Shown: in pieces, positions 7,836 to 15,737 of the stretch
How the letters are laid out: each line of letters opens with the position of its first letter
Position numbering within the stretch: position 1 is the stretch's first letter
NCBI RefSeq assembly: GCF_022179065.1
Contig: NZ_BPQD01000025.1
Span: 62,001 to 126,000, forward strand
From: Methylobacterium adhaesivum
GTDB taxonomy: Bacteria > Pseudomonadota > Alphaproteobacteria > Rhizobiales > Beijerinckiaceae
Reading direction: 5' to 3'
Length of the DNA stretch: 64,000 bases
The notes under the pieces: generated by a model
What the model was told of the DNA's origin: nothing
What the model saw: the letters and a program-made list of their open reading frames with translations, nothing else
Databases searched by the model: none
Made by a program: the position numbers and the translations under genes

Positions 7836-10703
7836 TTAAGCCACGGCGCGTGATTGGGTGAGGCGCGCGCCGGACCAGCGCGTGATCGTTTCGTGGACGG
7901 TGGCGGCCGGACCGGGCTTGGCGATGAAGTAGCCCTGGCCCTCGTCGCAACCCTCGGCGGCGAGCCGATCGAACTGGATCTCGGTTTCGATGCCCTCCCC
8001 GGTCGTACGCATGCCGAGACTCGCGCCGAGGCCGATGACTGCTCGAACAATGAGGCCGGAATCGGCATCGGGCGTGATGTCGCGCACGAAGGATTGGTCG
8101 ATCTTGATCTTGTCGAAGGGGAAGCTGCGCAGGTAGCTCAGGGACGAATAGCCCGTGCCGAAATCGTCCATGGCGATGCGGACGCCGACGCGCCGCAAGG
8201 CGTGCAGGGTCGCCAGCGTGGCGAGATTGTCCTTGAGCAGGACCGATTCGGTGATCTCGAGTTCGAGGCGCTTGGGCGGAAGGTGGCTGTCCGCAAGGGC
8301 ATCGCGCACGGAGGCCACGATGATCTCGTCGCGGAACTGGACCGCCGAGACGTTGACCGCGACCTTGATGCCGTCCGGCCACCGCATGGCATCGCGGCAG
8401 GCGGTCTTCAAGCACCAGGCCCCGAGGGGGACGATGAGACCGATCTCCTCGGCGATCGCGATGAAATCGCCCGGCGGTACGAGGCCCCGCGTCGGGTGGA
8501 TCCAGCGTACCAGGGCCTCGAATCCGCCGATACGCTGAGCGCGAAAATCGTAGATCGGCTGGTAGTGCAGCTGGAACTCGCCGTTGGCCAGAGCCTCGCG
8601 TAGATCGAGCTCCAGGGCGCGGCGGGCCTGAAGGCGAATGTCCATCTCGACTTCGAAGAACCGCCATGTGCCGCGGCCGTCGGCCTTGGCGCGGTAGAGG
8701 GCGACGTCGGCGTTCTTGATCAGCTTTTCGCAGGAGCTGCCATCCCCCGGAGCGAAGCAGATGCCGATACTGACCCCGACGCTCACCAGATGCCCTTCGA
8801 GGGTGTAAGGCGCGCTGATTACCTCGACGATGTGCCGCGCCAGCACCGCCGCGTCGTCCGGCCGATGGATGTCCGTGAGGATGACGGCGAATTCATCGCC
8901 CCCCAGCCGCGCGACCGTATCGGTGTCCCGCACGCAGGCTCCAAGACGCTCAGCGACGGCGCGTAGGAGCGCGTCACCCACGGGATGGCCCAGGGTATCG
9001 TTGACCTCCTTGAACCGGTCGAGGTCGAGGCAGAGCACCGAAAAGCGGTTGCCGCGCCCGATCTGGGCGAGGGCTTCGTCGATGCGTTCTCCGAAGACGG
9101 CCCGATTGGGCAGGCCCGTGAGTGTGTCGTGACGGGCCATGTAGGCGATGCGCGCCTCGGCCTGACGGCGTTCGGTCACATCCTCGTAAGTGGTAACGAG
9201 GCCGCCGCCGACGACCGAATTGTGCGAGATGGCGACGATCCGACCATTCTCGAGGTGCCTCAGATCCCGGCCCGGGATCGTGCCGTCAGGGCCCGGGAGG
9301 GCGCTTTCCCGTCCCAAATTCGTGACCCCGCCGCTGCATGCGAGCTCCTCCCGAGGGAGGCCGAGGATACAGGCGTCGGGTGGCAGGTCGAAGATCTCGA
9401 AGTAGCGCCGGTTGACCACCGCGAGGCGGCCTTCCGCAGTGAAGAGGCAGAGGCCTTGGGACATGTTGTCGAGGGCGGTGTCGAGGCGCAGGTTCGTCGA
9501 GACGAGCCGGGCCTCCTGATCCTTCAGAAGGGTGATATCGCTGCAAACGGCGACGAAGCCCCCGTCCAGGGTCCGGCTCCGGCCGATCCGCAGCCACCGG
9601 CCATCGCTCAAACGATGTTCGCCGTGCTCGTCGGCGGGGTTCAGGAGGGCGCGGGCGAGGCTTGCCGGGTCCGATGTCGCCGCGGCGAGCTGGGTCACGG
9701 TGATGCCCGGAGCCAGGGAACCGGGTTCCAGACCGAGATCGGTCTCTGCTTGGCCGTTGGTGAGCGTGATGTGGCCCTGCGCGTCCACCACCACGACGCC
9801 TTCCTGGGAGGTCTCGAGGGCATCGGCAAGTCGGGCCTCGGCCGTGAGGCGCTGAGCGACCTCCTGCTCCATGGCGCTCCGGATGTTGTCGCGCATCACC
9901 CCCATGGCCGCGAGAAGTCGACCGACTTCGTCGGCGCTGCCGGCGGGAATCTCGCCACTGAGGTCGCCCGCGGCGATGCGGGAGGCGATCTGTGAGGCGT
10001 CGGCAAGGGGGCGGATGATCCTGCGGCCAAGGGCGTAGGCCACCGTGCCGGATAACAGGATGGCCACGAGGGTCCCGATGAGATTGATCTTGGTCTCGCG
10101 GGCGACGACGGCCCTGGCCTCCTGTCGGTAGATGAAGCCGTCGCCCGCGGTATAATTGATGAGGAGATCGAAATTCTCGTTGGCCGCGACGGCATGCCGA
10201 TCGAGGGCGACCCACGCTGCTTCCTGATCCGGACTGTTCGAGAGCTTGAGGCGGGCATCGAGCCATTCCTCGACGGCACTGGCCACCGCCGTCGCGGCCC
10301 GGCTCGCGCGAACCGATTGCGCCCGCTCGACGGCGATCTCCAGGCTTTCGTTGTAGGATTGCCGGAGGGCGGCGATGCGCCGGTTGAGGTCGGCCCGCAG
10401 GGCGCTGTCGTTGGTGATCCAGCCTCGGGTGTTGGCGGCCCGCATTCCGGCGAAATCGGCGGCGGCCGCACGCGCGTAATTGATCGACATCAGCGAGTTG
10501 TCGTACGTCCGGCTGACGAGTTCGTCGGCGTGGCGGATGCTGACGGCGGCGGACAGGCCCAGAAGCGCCATGATGGTGCTCGTCGCGAGGAATGCGACGG
10601 TGATGCGGCCCCGGACGGTTCCAAACATGCGCCGAACCCCGACGATTCTGTCGTTCAGGGACCGGAGGCGGCGGTGAGAGGTGGCGCTCTCGGGGAGGCT
10701 CAT
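7836..10703 (-). CDS. Membrane sensor with HAMP, two PAS, GGDEF and EAL domains
   Basis: A protein of about 955 residues. The order is: membrane helix near residues 35-55, helical periplasmic sensing region, second helix near 205-225, HAMP, PAS (about 290-390), PAS (about 400-510), GGDEF and EAL. The cyclase site is RLGGDEFAVIL. The phosphodiesterase has EALVRW, NVS, EITES, DDFGTGYSSL, KIDQSF and GEGIET, so both cyclic-di-GMP synthesis and breakdown look chemically possible; which dominates is unclear. Start taken at ATG 10703 with a weak GGAA upstream; an in-frame ATG at 10742 is possible. It sits directly upstream of the secreted metalloprotease gene, suggesting that the sensor may influence secretion or attachment. 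Confidence 0.88.
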   Translation of the reverse strand: MSLPESATSHRRLRSLNDRIVGVRRMFGTVRGRITVAFLATSTIMALLGLSAAVSIRHADELVSRTYDNSLMSINYARAAAADFAGMRAANTRGWITNDSALRADLNRRIAALRQSYNESLEIAVERAQSVRASRAATAVASAVEEWLDARLKLSNSPDQEAAWVALDRHAVAANENFDLLINYTAGDGFIYRQEARAVVARETKINLIGTLVAILLSGTVAYALGRRIIRPLADASQIASRIAAGDLSGEIPAGSADEVGRLLAAMGVMRDNIRSAMEQEVAQRLTAEARLADALETSQEGVVVVDAQGHITLTNGQAETDLGLEPGSLAPGITVTQLAAATSDPASLARALLNPADEHGEHRLSDGRWLRIGRSRTLDGGFVAVCSDITLLKDQEARLVSTNLRLDTALDNMSQGLCLFTAEGRLAVVNRRYFEIFDLPPDACILGLPREELACSGGVTNLGRESALPGPDGTIPGRDLRHLENGRIVAISHNSVVGGGLVTTYEDVTERRQAEARIAYMARHDTLTGLPNRAVFGERIDEALAQIGRGNRFSVLCLDLDRFKEVNDTLGHPVGDALLRAVAERLGACVRDTDTVARLGGDEFAVILTDIHRPDDAAVLARHIVEVISAPYTLEGHLVSVGVSIGICFAPGDGSSCEKLIKNADVALYRAKADGRGTWRFFEVEMDIRLQARRALELDLREALANGEFQLHYQPIYDFRAQRIGGFEALVRWIHPTRGLVPPGDFIAIAEEIGLIVPLGAWCLKTACRDAMRWPDGIKVAVNVSAVQFRDEIIVASVRDALADSHLPPKRLELEITESVLLKDNLATLATLHALRRVGVRIAMDDFGTGYSSLSYLRSFPFDKIKIDQSFVRDITPDADSGLIVRAVIGLGASLGMRTTGEGIETEIQFDRLAAEGCDEGQGYFIAKPGPAATVHETITRWSGARLTQSRAVA

Positions 10704-10950
10704 CAGAAGATTTCCAGCCGCCGAAACCCGAGTTCTCGGCATCAAGGCGGAAGGCTTGGCAGAGACAGGTTAAAGTGACCTTGCTTCAGACGGATCAATC
10801 ACCGGTCTTAAGTGAGTCTTCAGGGAAGGACGATATCCTGGACACTGGCGGCGCACGTTGTCGTCAGGCTTTGGTTTTCCACCAGACCGGCAAACGATTC
10901 TGTTGCCCGTGCAGCTTGGCGGCCGGGTGGACCCCGAACTTGGAGACGTC

Positions 10951-11298
10951 ATGGACGCCTATTTACGCGGTGCCGCTCTGGCGATCGTTCTCGGTACGGG
11001 AATCGTTGTCGTCACCGGGGCGGCCATCGGTGCCGGGAACAACGACGTGTCACAGAAGGGGCGCACGTTCCAGCCTGCTGCCCTGACGATCAAGCGAGGC
11101 GAGGCCGTGCAGATCGTCAACGACGACGCTGACCTCCTGCATCACGCCTATGTCGACACACCCGAGTTCAGTTTCGATTCCGGAGATCAGGCGCCGGGCG
11201 AGAAAGCGCGGATCGTCTTTCCCGTGGCCGGAACCTTCGCGGTCCTGTGCGGCATCCATCCGAAGATGAAGCTCACGGTGCGCGTCGAAGCACCTTGA
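10951..11298 (+). CDS. Small exported cupredoxin (plastocyanin/pseudoazurin-like)
   Basis: A protein of about 115 residues with an N-terminal hydrophobic segment (signal peptide or anchor, residues about 8-28), then a cupredoxin fold. Copper ligands can be read as the His in LLHHAYVD and the Cys, His and Met of LCGIHPKMKL (C-x3-H-x2-M). That is a complete type 1 site, so periplasmic electron transfer or copper handling is likely. The ATG at 10951 is chosen because GGAGA lies 5 bases upstream; an upstream frame extension lacks signal-peptide character. It converges with the DoxX-like gene. Whether it serves the nearby di-haem peroxidase is only a suggestion. Confidence 0.8.
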   Translation: MDAYLRGAALAIVLGTGIVVVTGAAIGAGNNDVSQKGRTFQPAALTIKRGEAVQIVNDDADLLHHAYVDTPEFSFDSGDQAPGEKARIVFPVAGTFAVLCGIHPKMKLTVRVEAP

Positions 11299-11322
11299 TC
11301 ATGGCCGCGACCCGGCTCGTCC

Positions 11323-12360
11323 TTACAGGATGTTCGAGCCGTACAGGATGGCGTGAGCCCCGTAATACAGGCCGATGAACGCGGCGAGCGCAGCGGCGTA
11401 GCCCATCGGCATCAGGGCCAGGGCACGGTGGCGGAGGGGGGCGGTGGTGTTGTCCGCCGCGATGGCGATCATCGCGACGATGATCGGCGCGTGCCCAATG
11501 GCGTCGACCTTGCCGAATTGAAAGATGGCCGCGACGAAGGCCGCGCTGAGGAGGATCGCGGCGATCCGGCGGATCAGGGGTGAGCAGATCAACGCGAAGG
11601 CCAAGGCGAACTCCACCGCGCCCGCAGCCTTCATAAAGTACTCGCCGTCGAAGCCCATGGTCATGGTCGGATGCTCGATGAAGAGCGGGAACGTCCAATC
11701 CGGATAGGCCCATTTTTCGACGGAGGCCCACATCAGGGTGACGGCGGCGGCGTAGCGCACCACGTCGATGGGCCTGAGGCTGAACAGGTCACGCTGGAAC
11801 GCGATGAGGACGAAGTAGACGGCGAGCCCGAGGAAGATCGGGTAATCGGCGAGATGGAATGCGCCGTACTGGCTCGCGGCGATGGCGAACAGGGCGACGA
11901 TACCGGCGGCCGACGCCGGCAGGGTCGCGCGCCACAGAAAGCCCGCCGCGATGGCGAGTTGCAGCCAAGACAGCGCCGGATTCGTCGTCGTGAGTTCCGG
12001 CGTCAGAATGATGCCGCCGAACGACCACAGGGCGACGAAGAAGCCGCCGCATACGGCCCGGAAGAGGAGTTCGGTGTTGGTGCGGATCCACCCCGTCGTC
12101 CGATCGAGGAAGCGGACCATGGCCGCGCCGAGGACCGTATTCTCAAAGAGGCCACCGACGATCAAAGCCAGGATCGAGAGAGCGACGAGTTTCTCGAAAT
12201 CGTCGCACAGGACGCTCTCGAGGCCCCGGGGCGCCCCGACCACATCATAGGCGCAGAACCATTTCACGTGCGCATGCGCCGGTCCGATTGCCACCAGACC
12301 GAGACAAGCCGCCATCGTCCAGGCAGCCGGAGACGGCAGCCATCCACTCGCATTGCGCAT
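11323..12360 (-). CDS. DoxX-like multi-pass membrane protein
   Basis: A protein of about 345 residues with a signal-like first helix ending in AHAH and then about eight to nine membrane segments. The C-terminal half (from WASVEKWAYPDW through EYFMKAAGAVEFALAF) has the character of DoxX-type proteins, a broad family with roles in redox or sulfur chemistry. A CAYDVVGAP...VLCDDF segment after the signal has two cysteines that could form a disulfide or bind metal. The start is taken at ATG 12360; 22 more upstream residues are possible but basic and unlike a signal peptide. Function unknown. Confidence 0.6.
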   Translation of the reverse strand: MRNASGWLPSPAAWTMAACLGLVAIGPAHAHVKWFCAYDVVGAPRGLESVLCDDFEKLVALSILALIVGGLFENTVLGAAMVRFLDRTTGWIRTNTELLFRAVCGGFFVALWSFGGIILTPELTTTNPALSWLQLAIAAGFLWRATLPASAAGIVALFAIAASQYGAFHLADYPIFLGLAVYFVLIAFQRDLFSLRPIDVVRYAAAVTLMWASVEKWAYPDWTFPLFIEHPTMTMGFDGEYFMKAAGAVEFALAFALICSPLIRRIAAILLSAAFVAAIFQFGKVDAIGHAPIIVAMIAIAADNTTAPLRHRALALMPMGYAAALAAFIGLYYGAHAILYGSNIL

Positions 12361-12444
12361 GGTGAAAGACCCTGAAGGAAATCGAGACTGGAAATCCGTC
12401 CGGAACGAAGCGCGGCGACGCGTCATTCCGAGACGCCATTATGG

Positions 12445-12523
12445 TTACGCTAATTCGCCTATTGGCGTAAGGATGTTGTTAACGAAGATGACCGGATAGT
12501 TAACAGCGAATGCTGAATTCGCT
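12445..12523. promoter_or_regulatory. Three adjacent inverted repeats upstream of the DoxX-like gene
   Basis: Three dyads lie within 79 bases. The first pairs TTACGCTAATT (12445-12455) with TATTGGCGTAA (12460-12470), 9 of 11 positions. The second pairs TGTTAAC (12477-12483) with GTTAACA (12499-12505), perfect over 7. The third pairs AGCGAAT (12505-12511) with ATTCGCT (12517-12523), also perfect over 7. The stretch is less GC-rich than its surroundings and starts 85 bases before the DoxX-like start codon. Operator-type binding sites are the simplest reading. Confidence 0.5.
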
Positions 12524-12560
12524 CGACGGTCCGCCCTACGGTGATGTGCGATCTCTAAGA

Positions 12561-12648
12561 TTGCTCGCCGAGCAACCCCATATCGCCGGTGCGTTGCCAT
12601 AACTTTTGTTAGGCGGTTGCGCCGATGATCTTGCTCGGCGCGCATCGG
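12561..12648. repeat. Further palindromes between the DoxX-like and peroxidase genes
   Basis: TTGCTCG and CGAGCAA form a near-continuous palindrome around one central base (12561-12575). Two overlapping dyads follow: GCGCCG (12619-12624) with CGGCGC (12636-12641), and CCGATG (12622-12627) with CATCGG (12643-12648). The remainder of the 490-base gap between the two genes shows no credible coding frame. The peroxidase gene ends at 12851, so some of these could form RNA structure in its 3' region, but they lie 200 bases beyond the stop. Confidence 0.4.
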
Positions 12649-12850
12649 ACGAGGCTAGCCACGCGGTGCATTGCGCAGACCGTACAGGGCGGTGCTTTCG
12701 CTCGCGTGCTGGACGGGCGGTGCGTCCGAAATCCGGGACGGCCGCTGGCCGCTTGCCAGGCTCGTTGACGTCGGAACGCTCGGCCGTTCATGCGCCGATG
12801 AGTCCGGCGCCGGGCGGGAGGGACGACGGATGTTGTACGGCGCGGACGGA

Positions 12851-13894
12851 TCAGCGCGGCGACGGTGCGCCGGGGGCGTCCGGGGGCGTCGTCCCCGTGA
12901 GGGTCTTGAGGAAGGCGAGAAGGTCCGCCTTTTCCGACGGCGTCAGGCCGAGGGCACGGACCTCTACCGCGCGGCTCGGCCGGTCGATGCCGCCGCGGTC
13001 ATAATGGTCGATCACCCCCTCGAGGGTCGCCACTGATCCGTCGTGCATGTAGGGCGCCCGGATGGCGACATCGCGCAGGGTGGGCGTCTTGAAGGCGTAG
13101 CGCAGCATCCGAGAGGATGGGAAGTAACGTCCCCGGCCGATATCCTCGCCCTGTGCGATCCCGATGTCGTGAAACGATGCATCGGTGAATGCCGCCCCGC
13201 TGTGGCATTCAGCGCACCGGGCTTTGCCGGTGAACAGGCGAAAGCCATTCTGAGCGCGAAGGGAAATCGCACGGGCATCCCCCGCTATCCAGCGATCGAA
13301 AGCCGATTGGCCGGGCCGGATCGTGCGTTGATAGGTGGCGAGTGCCTGCTCGATGCTCGTGCGCGTGATCGCCCCGCTCGGGAAGGCGAGGGCGAAGTCC
13401 CGCACATAATCGGCATCGCCCCGCAGGCGCTGGATCAGCACGCTCTCGGGTAGGTTCATCACCGCCGGCGAGGTGATCGGCGTGAAGGTCACGTTCTCGA
13501 GGGACGAGAACTTACCGTCCCAGCCGAGGATCGGCGCCGACGCCGCATGGAGCAGGGTCGGCGTGCGGACCTTCATCGCCGTACCGATTTCGCCGATGCC
13601 GCGCGGACGGTTGTCACCCCAGCCCCGCGATGGTTCGTGGCAGGAGGCACAGGACAAGGTGCCCGCTCCGGACAGGGCCGGATCGAAGAACAGGCGTCGG
13701 CCGAGGGCAGCCTTCTCGACGGTAAACGGGTTCGTATCCGGGTAGACCACCGCCTCTGCGGTCTGGAACGCGAGGCGCGGGTCCGAGAGGTCCGGATCCG
13801 CTTTCGCCGGTTCGGAACGGACAGCCATGGTGAGGCCGGCCATGGAGGCCACCAGCCCGGCGACCACACAGGCGCTGCCCACCGTCCACCGCAT
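12851..13894 (-). CDS. Di-haem cytochrome c peroxidase / MauG family protein
   Basis: A protein of about 347 residues with an N-terminal signal-type helix and two c-type haem sites, CASCH (about residue 80) and CAECH (about residue 225). The spacing of the two haem domains and the segment FFDPALSGAGTLSC are typical of the CcpA/MauG family. These are periplasmic proteins that reduce hydrogen peroxide or oxidise protein side chains. The start at 13894 is supported by GGAGG about 7 bases upstream; a longer frame to 13948 has no such site. No mau genes are near, so the peroxidase reading is preferred. Confidence 0.85.
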   Translation of the reverse strand: MRWTVGSACVVAGLVASMAGLTMAVRSEPAKADPDLSDPRLAFQTAEAVVYPDTNPFTVEKAALGRRLFFDPALSGAGTLSCASCHEPSRGWGDNRPRGIGEIGTAMKVRTPTLLHAASAPILGWDGKFSSLENVTFTPITSPAVMNLPESVLIQRLRGDADYVRDFALAFPSGAITRTSIEQALATYQRTIRPGQSAFDRWIAGDARAISLRAQNGFRLFTGKARCAECHSGAAFTDASFHDIGIAQGEDIGRGRYFPSSRMLRYAFKTPTLRDVAIRAPYMHDGSVATLEGVIDHYDRGGIDRPSRAVEVRALGLTPSEKADLLAFLKTLTGTTPPDAPGAPSPR

Positions 13895-14005
13895 CGCATC
13901 CTCCTCGATCCGAGGAGCCTTGCCCCGCGAGAATGAACGATCCGTCAATCTGATCGATTACGCACGATAAGGGCGTGAAACGACCGACATCGCCGGGCGC
14001 GATGG

Positions 14006-14944
14006 TCAGTCGAGGCTGAGCATCAGGCCGATATTCTGTACCGCAGCCCCCGATGCGCCTTTGCCGAGATTGTCGAGGCGTGCGACCAGAACCGCGTGCG
14101 GATGGGCCTCGGACCGGAAGACGCGCAATTCCAGCCGGTCCGTATCGTTGAGATCTTCCGGCTCGATGCGTTCGGGATGGGGACCGGGAATCACCACGAC
14201 GAGGCTGTCGTCTGCGTAATAGGTCTGCAGGGCGGCCTCCAGGGCCGGAGCGGCCGGGTGCCCCGGAATCGTATCGAGGTGGAGGGGAATGCTGACCAGC
14301 ATGCCCTGACGGAAGTTGCCGACGGACGGTATGAAGATCGGCCGGCGGGTGAGTGCGCCGTAGGTCTGCGTCTCGGGCAGGTGCTTGTGCGCGAAGCCGA
14401 GGCCGTAGAGCTGGAACGCTGCCCCCTCACCCGCCTCGTAGATCTCGATCATGCCCTTGCCGCCGCCGCTGTAGCCGCTGACCGCATTGATGGAGAGCGG
14501 GGTGTCCGCCGGAACGAGGCCCGCTTCCACCAGGGGGCGGATCAGCGCGATGGCACCGGTCGGATAGCAGCCGGGATTGGCCACGCGCCGGGCGTCGCGG
14601 ATCGCCTGCGGCTGGTCCGGCGTCAGTTCGGCGAATCCGTAGACCCAGGCCGGGTCGACCCGGTGGGCGGTGCTGGCGTCGAGGATGCGCGGGCCGCCGC
14701 CCGGCATGGCGTCAGCCAGGGCCACGGTTTCGCGTGCCGCGTCGTCGGGCAGGCACAGGACCACGAGGTCGACGGCCTCCATGAGGGCGCGCTTGACGGC
14801 CGTGTCCTTGCGGTGCTCGTGCGGAATGCTCTTGAGGGTGACGCGGCCCTCGCGCTCCAGGCGCTCACGAATGCCGAGGCCGGTGGTGCCCGCCTCTCCA
14901 TCGATGAAGACCGTGGGCCGGTGCTGCGCCTCGTGCTCGCTCAT
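14006..14944 (-). CDS. argC: N-acetyl-gamma-glutamyl-phosphate reductase (type 2)
   Basis: A 312-residue protein that reduces N-acetylglutamyl phosphate to the semialdehyde in arginine synthesis. The N-terminus has the NADP-binding [17 protein letters not shown], and the catalytic cysteine is in [14 protein letters not shown]. Length fits the shorter type 2 ArgC (about 310 residues) rather than the 340-residue type 1. ATG 14944 is preceded by AGGA at suitable distance. It is divergent from the small basic protein gene at 15148 with about 200 bases between. No other arg genes are nearby. Confidence 0.92.
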   Translation of the reverse strand: MSEHEAQHRPTVFIDGEAGTTGLGIRERLEREGRVTLKSIPHEHRKDTAVKRALMEAVDLVVLCLPDDAARETVALADAMPGGGPRILDASTAHRVDPAWVYGFAELTPDQPQAIRDARRVANPGCYPTGAIALIRPLVEAGLVPADTPLSINAVSGYSGGGKGMIEIYEAGEGAAFQLYGLGFAHKHLPETQTYGALTRRPIFIPSVGNFRQGMLVSIPLHLDTIPGHPAAPALEAALQTYYADDSLVVVIPGPHPERIEPEDLNDTDRLELRVFRSEAHPHAVLVARLDNLGKGASGAAVQNIGLMLSLD

Positions 14945-15147
14945 GGACTGCCTGTTCCTGCGGCTGATCTGTATCGGCCGTCGCGTGATGCGCCGCGTCG
15001 CCGATCTTGTCGACCCGAAAGCCGTTGTCGACCCTGGGCTATCGCCGCCACATCCGACGGTTTCATGACAGGTGTGGATGACGGGGCCGGCGCGGAACGC
15101 GGGCGCACGCTTCCGGTTGTCGCGATGAACAACGCGAGGATGCTTCC

Positions 15148-15648
15148 ATGTCCGCCACTGCGAAGAAGACCGATCCGGCCCTGTGGGAGAAGGTGAAGAA
15201 GGAGGTGACCGAGTCCGACAAGGGCGGCAAGCCCGGTCAATGGTCGGCACGCAAGGCTCAGGCCGCGACGAAAGCTTACAAGGAGGCCGGGGGCGGATAC
15301 GCCGGCAAGAAGTCGTCCGACAACCACCTCAAGGAATGGACCGAGGAGGAGTGGGACACCAAATCGGGCAAGAAGAGCGGCGAGACCGGCGAGCGTTATC
15401 TGCCCAAGGCGGCGCGTGAGAAGCTCTCGGATTCCGAGTACGAGCGGTCGACGAAGAAGAAGCGCGCCGATTCCGCCAAGGGGCGCCAGCACTCGAAGCA
15501 GCCCGGCGACGTGGCGAAGAAATCCGCCGCCGCCCGCGACGCGGACAGCTCGACCAAGGCCGACCTTCTCGCGCAGGCGCGCAAGAAGGACATTCCCGGC
15601 CGCTCCAAGATGACCAAGGGCGAGCTCGCCCAGGCCCTGCACGCCTGA
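15148..15648 (+). CDS. Small Lys-rich protein (DUF5872-like) with a SAP/Rho-N-like C-terminus
   Basis: A 166-residue, very basic protein. The centre contains [32 protein letters not shown] and [15 protein letters not shown], a pattern I recall from conserved DUF5872-type proteins. The last 35 residues ([15 protein letters not shown] then [12 protein letters not shown]) look like the small helix-extension-helix SAP or Rho-N fold that binds nucleic acid. A DNA- or RNA-associated, perhaps stress-related, role is inferred. No signal peptide. It stands alone, with a hairpin 11 bases after the stop. Confidence 0.7.
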   Translation: MSATAKKTDPALWEKVKKEVTESDKGGKPGQWSARKAQAATKAYKEAGGGYAGKKSSDNHLKEWTEEEWDTKSGKKSGETGERYLPKAAREKLSDSEYERSTKKKRADSAKGRQHSKQPGDVAKKSAAARDADSSTKADLLAQARKKDIPGRSKMTKGELAQALHA

Positions 15649-15659
15649 CGCGCTCCGGA

Positions 15660-15684
15660 CCCGGACGGCGATTGCCGTTCCGGG
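15660..15684 (+). terminator. Hairpin after the small basic protein gene
   Basis: CCCGGACGGC pairs with GCCG and TCCGGG across a GATT loop, with one bulged T. It lies 11 bases past the stop of the gene at 15148. There is no T-tract, so it may be a processing or pausing structure rather than an intrinsic terminator. Confidence 0.4.
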
Positions 15685-15737
15685 TCGCGGCGCCTAGACC
15701 CGCGCGGAACGTCCGCCCGAGGAAAGGCTCCCTTCAC

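Noticed and set aside
5709-7853. A 714-codon open frame on the plus strand opposite the metalloprotease
   Set aside because: It is the antisense of a repeat-rich, high-GC gene; its Arg/Gly/Asp-rich product has no family character, while the minus strand encodes the zinc-site protease.
12851-13894. Methylamine-utilisation MauG
   Set aside because: The di-haem protein fits the MauG/CcpA superfamily, but no mau structural genes are near, so a peroxidase role is the safer call.
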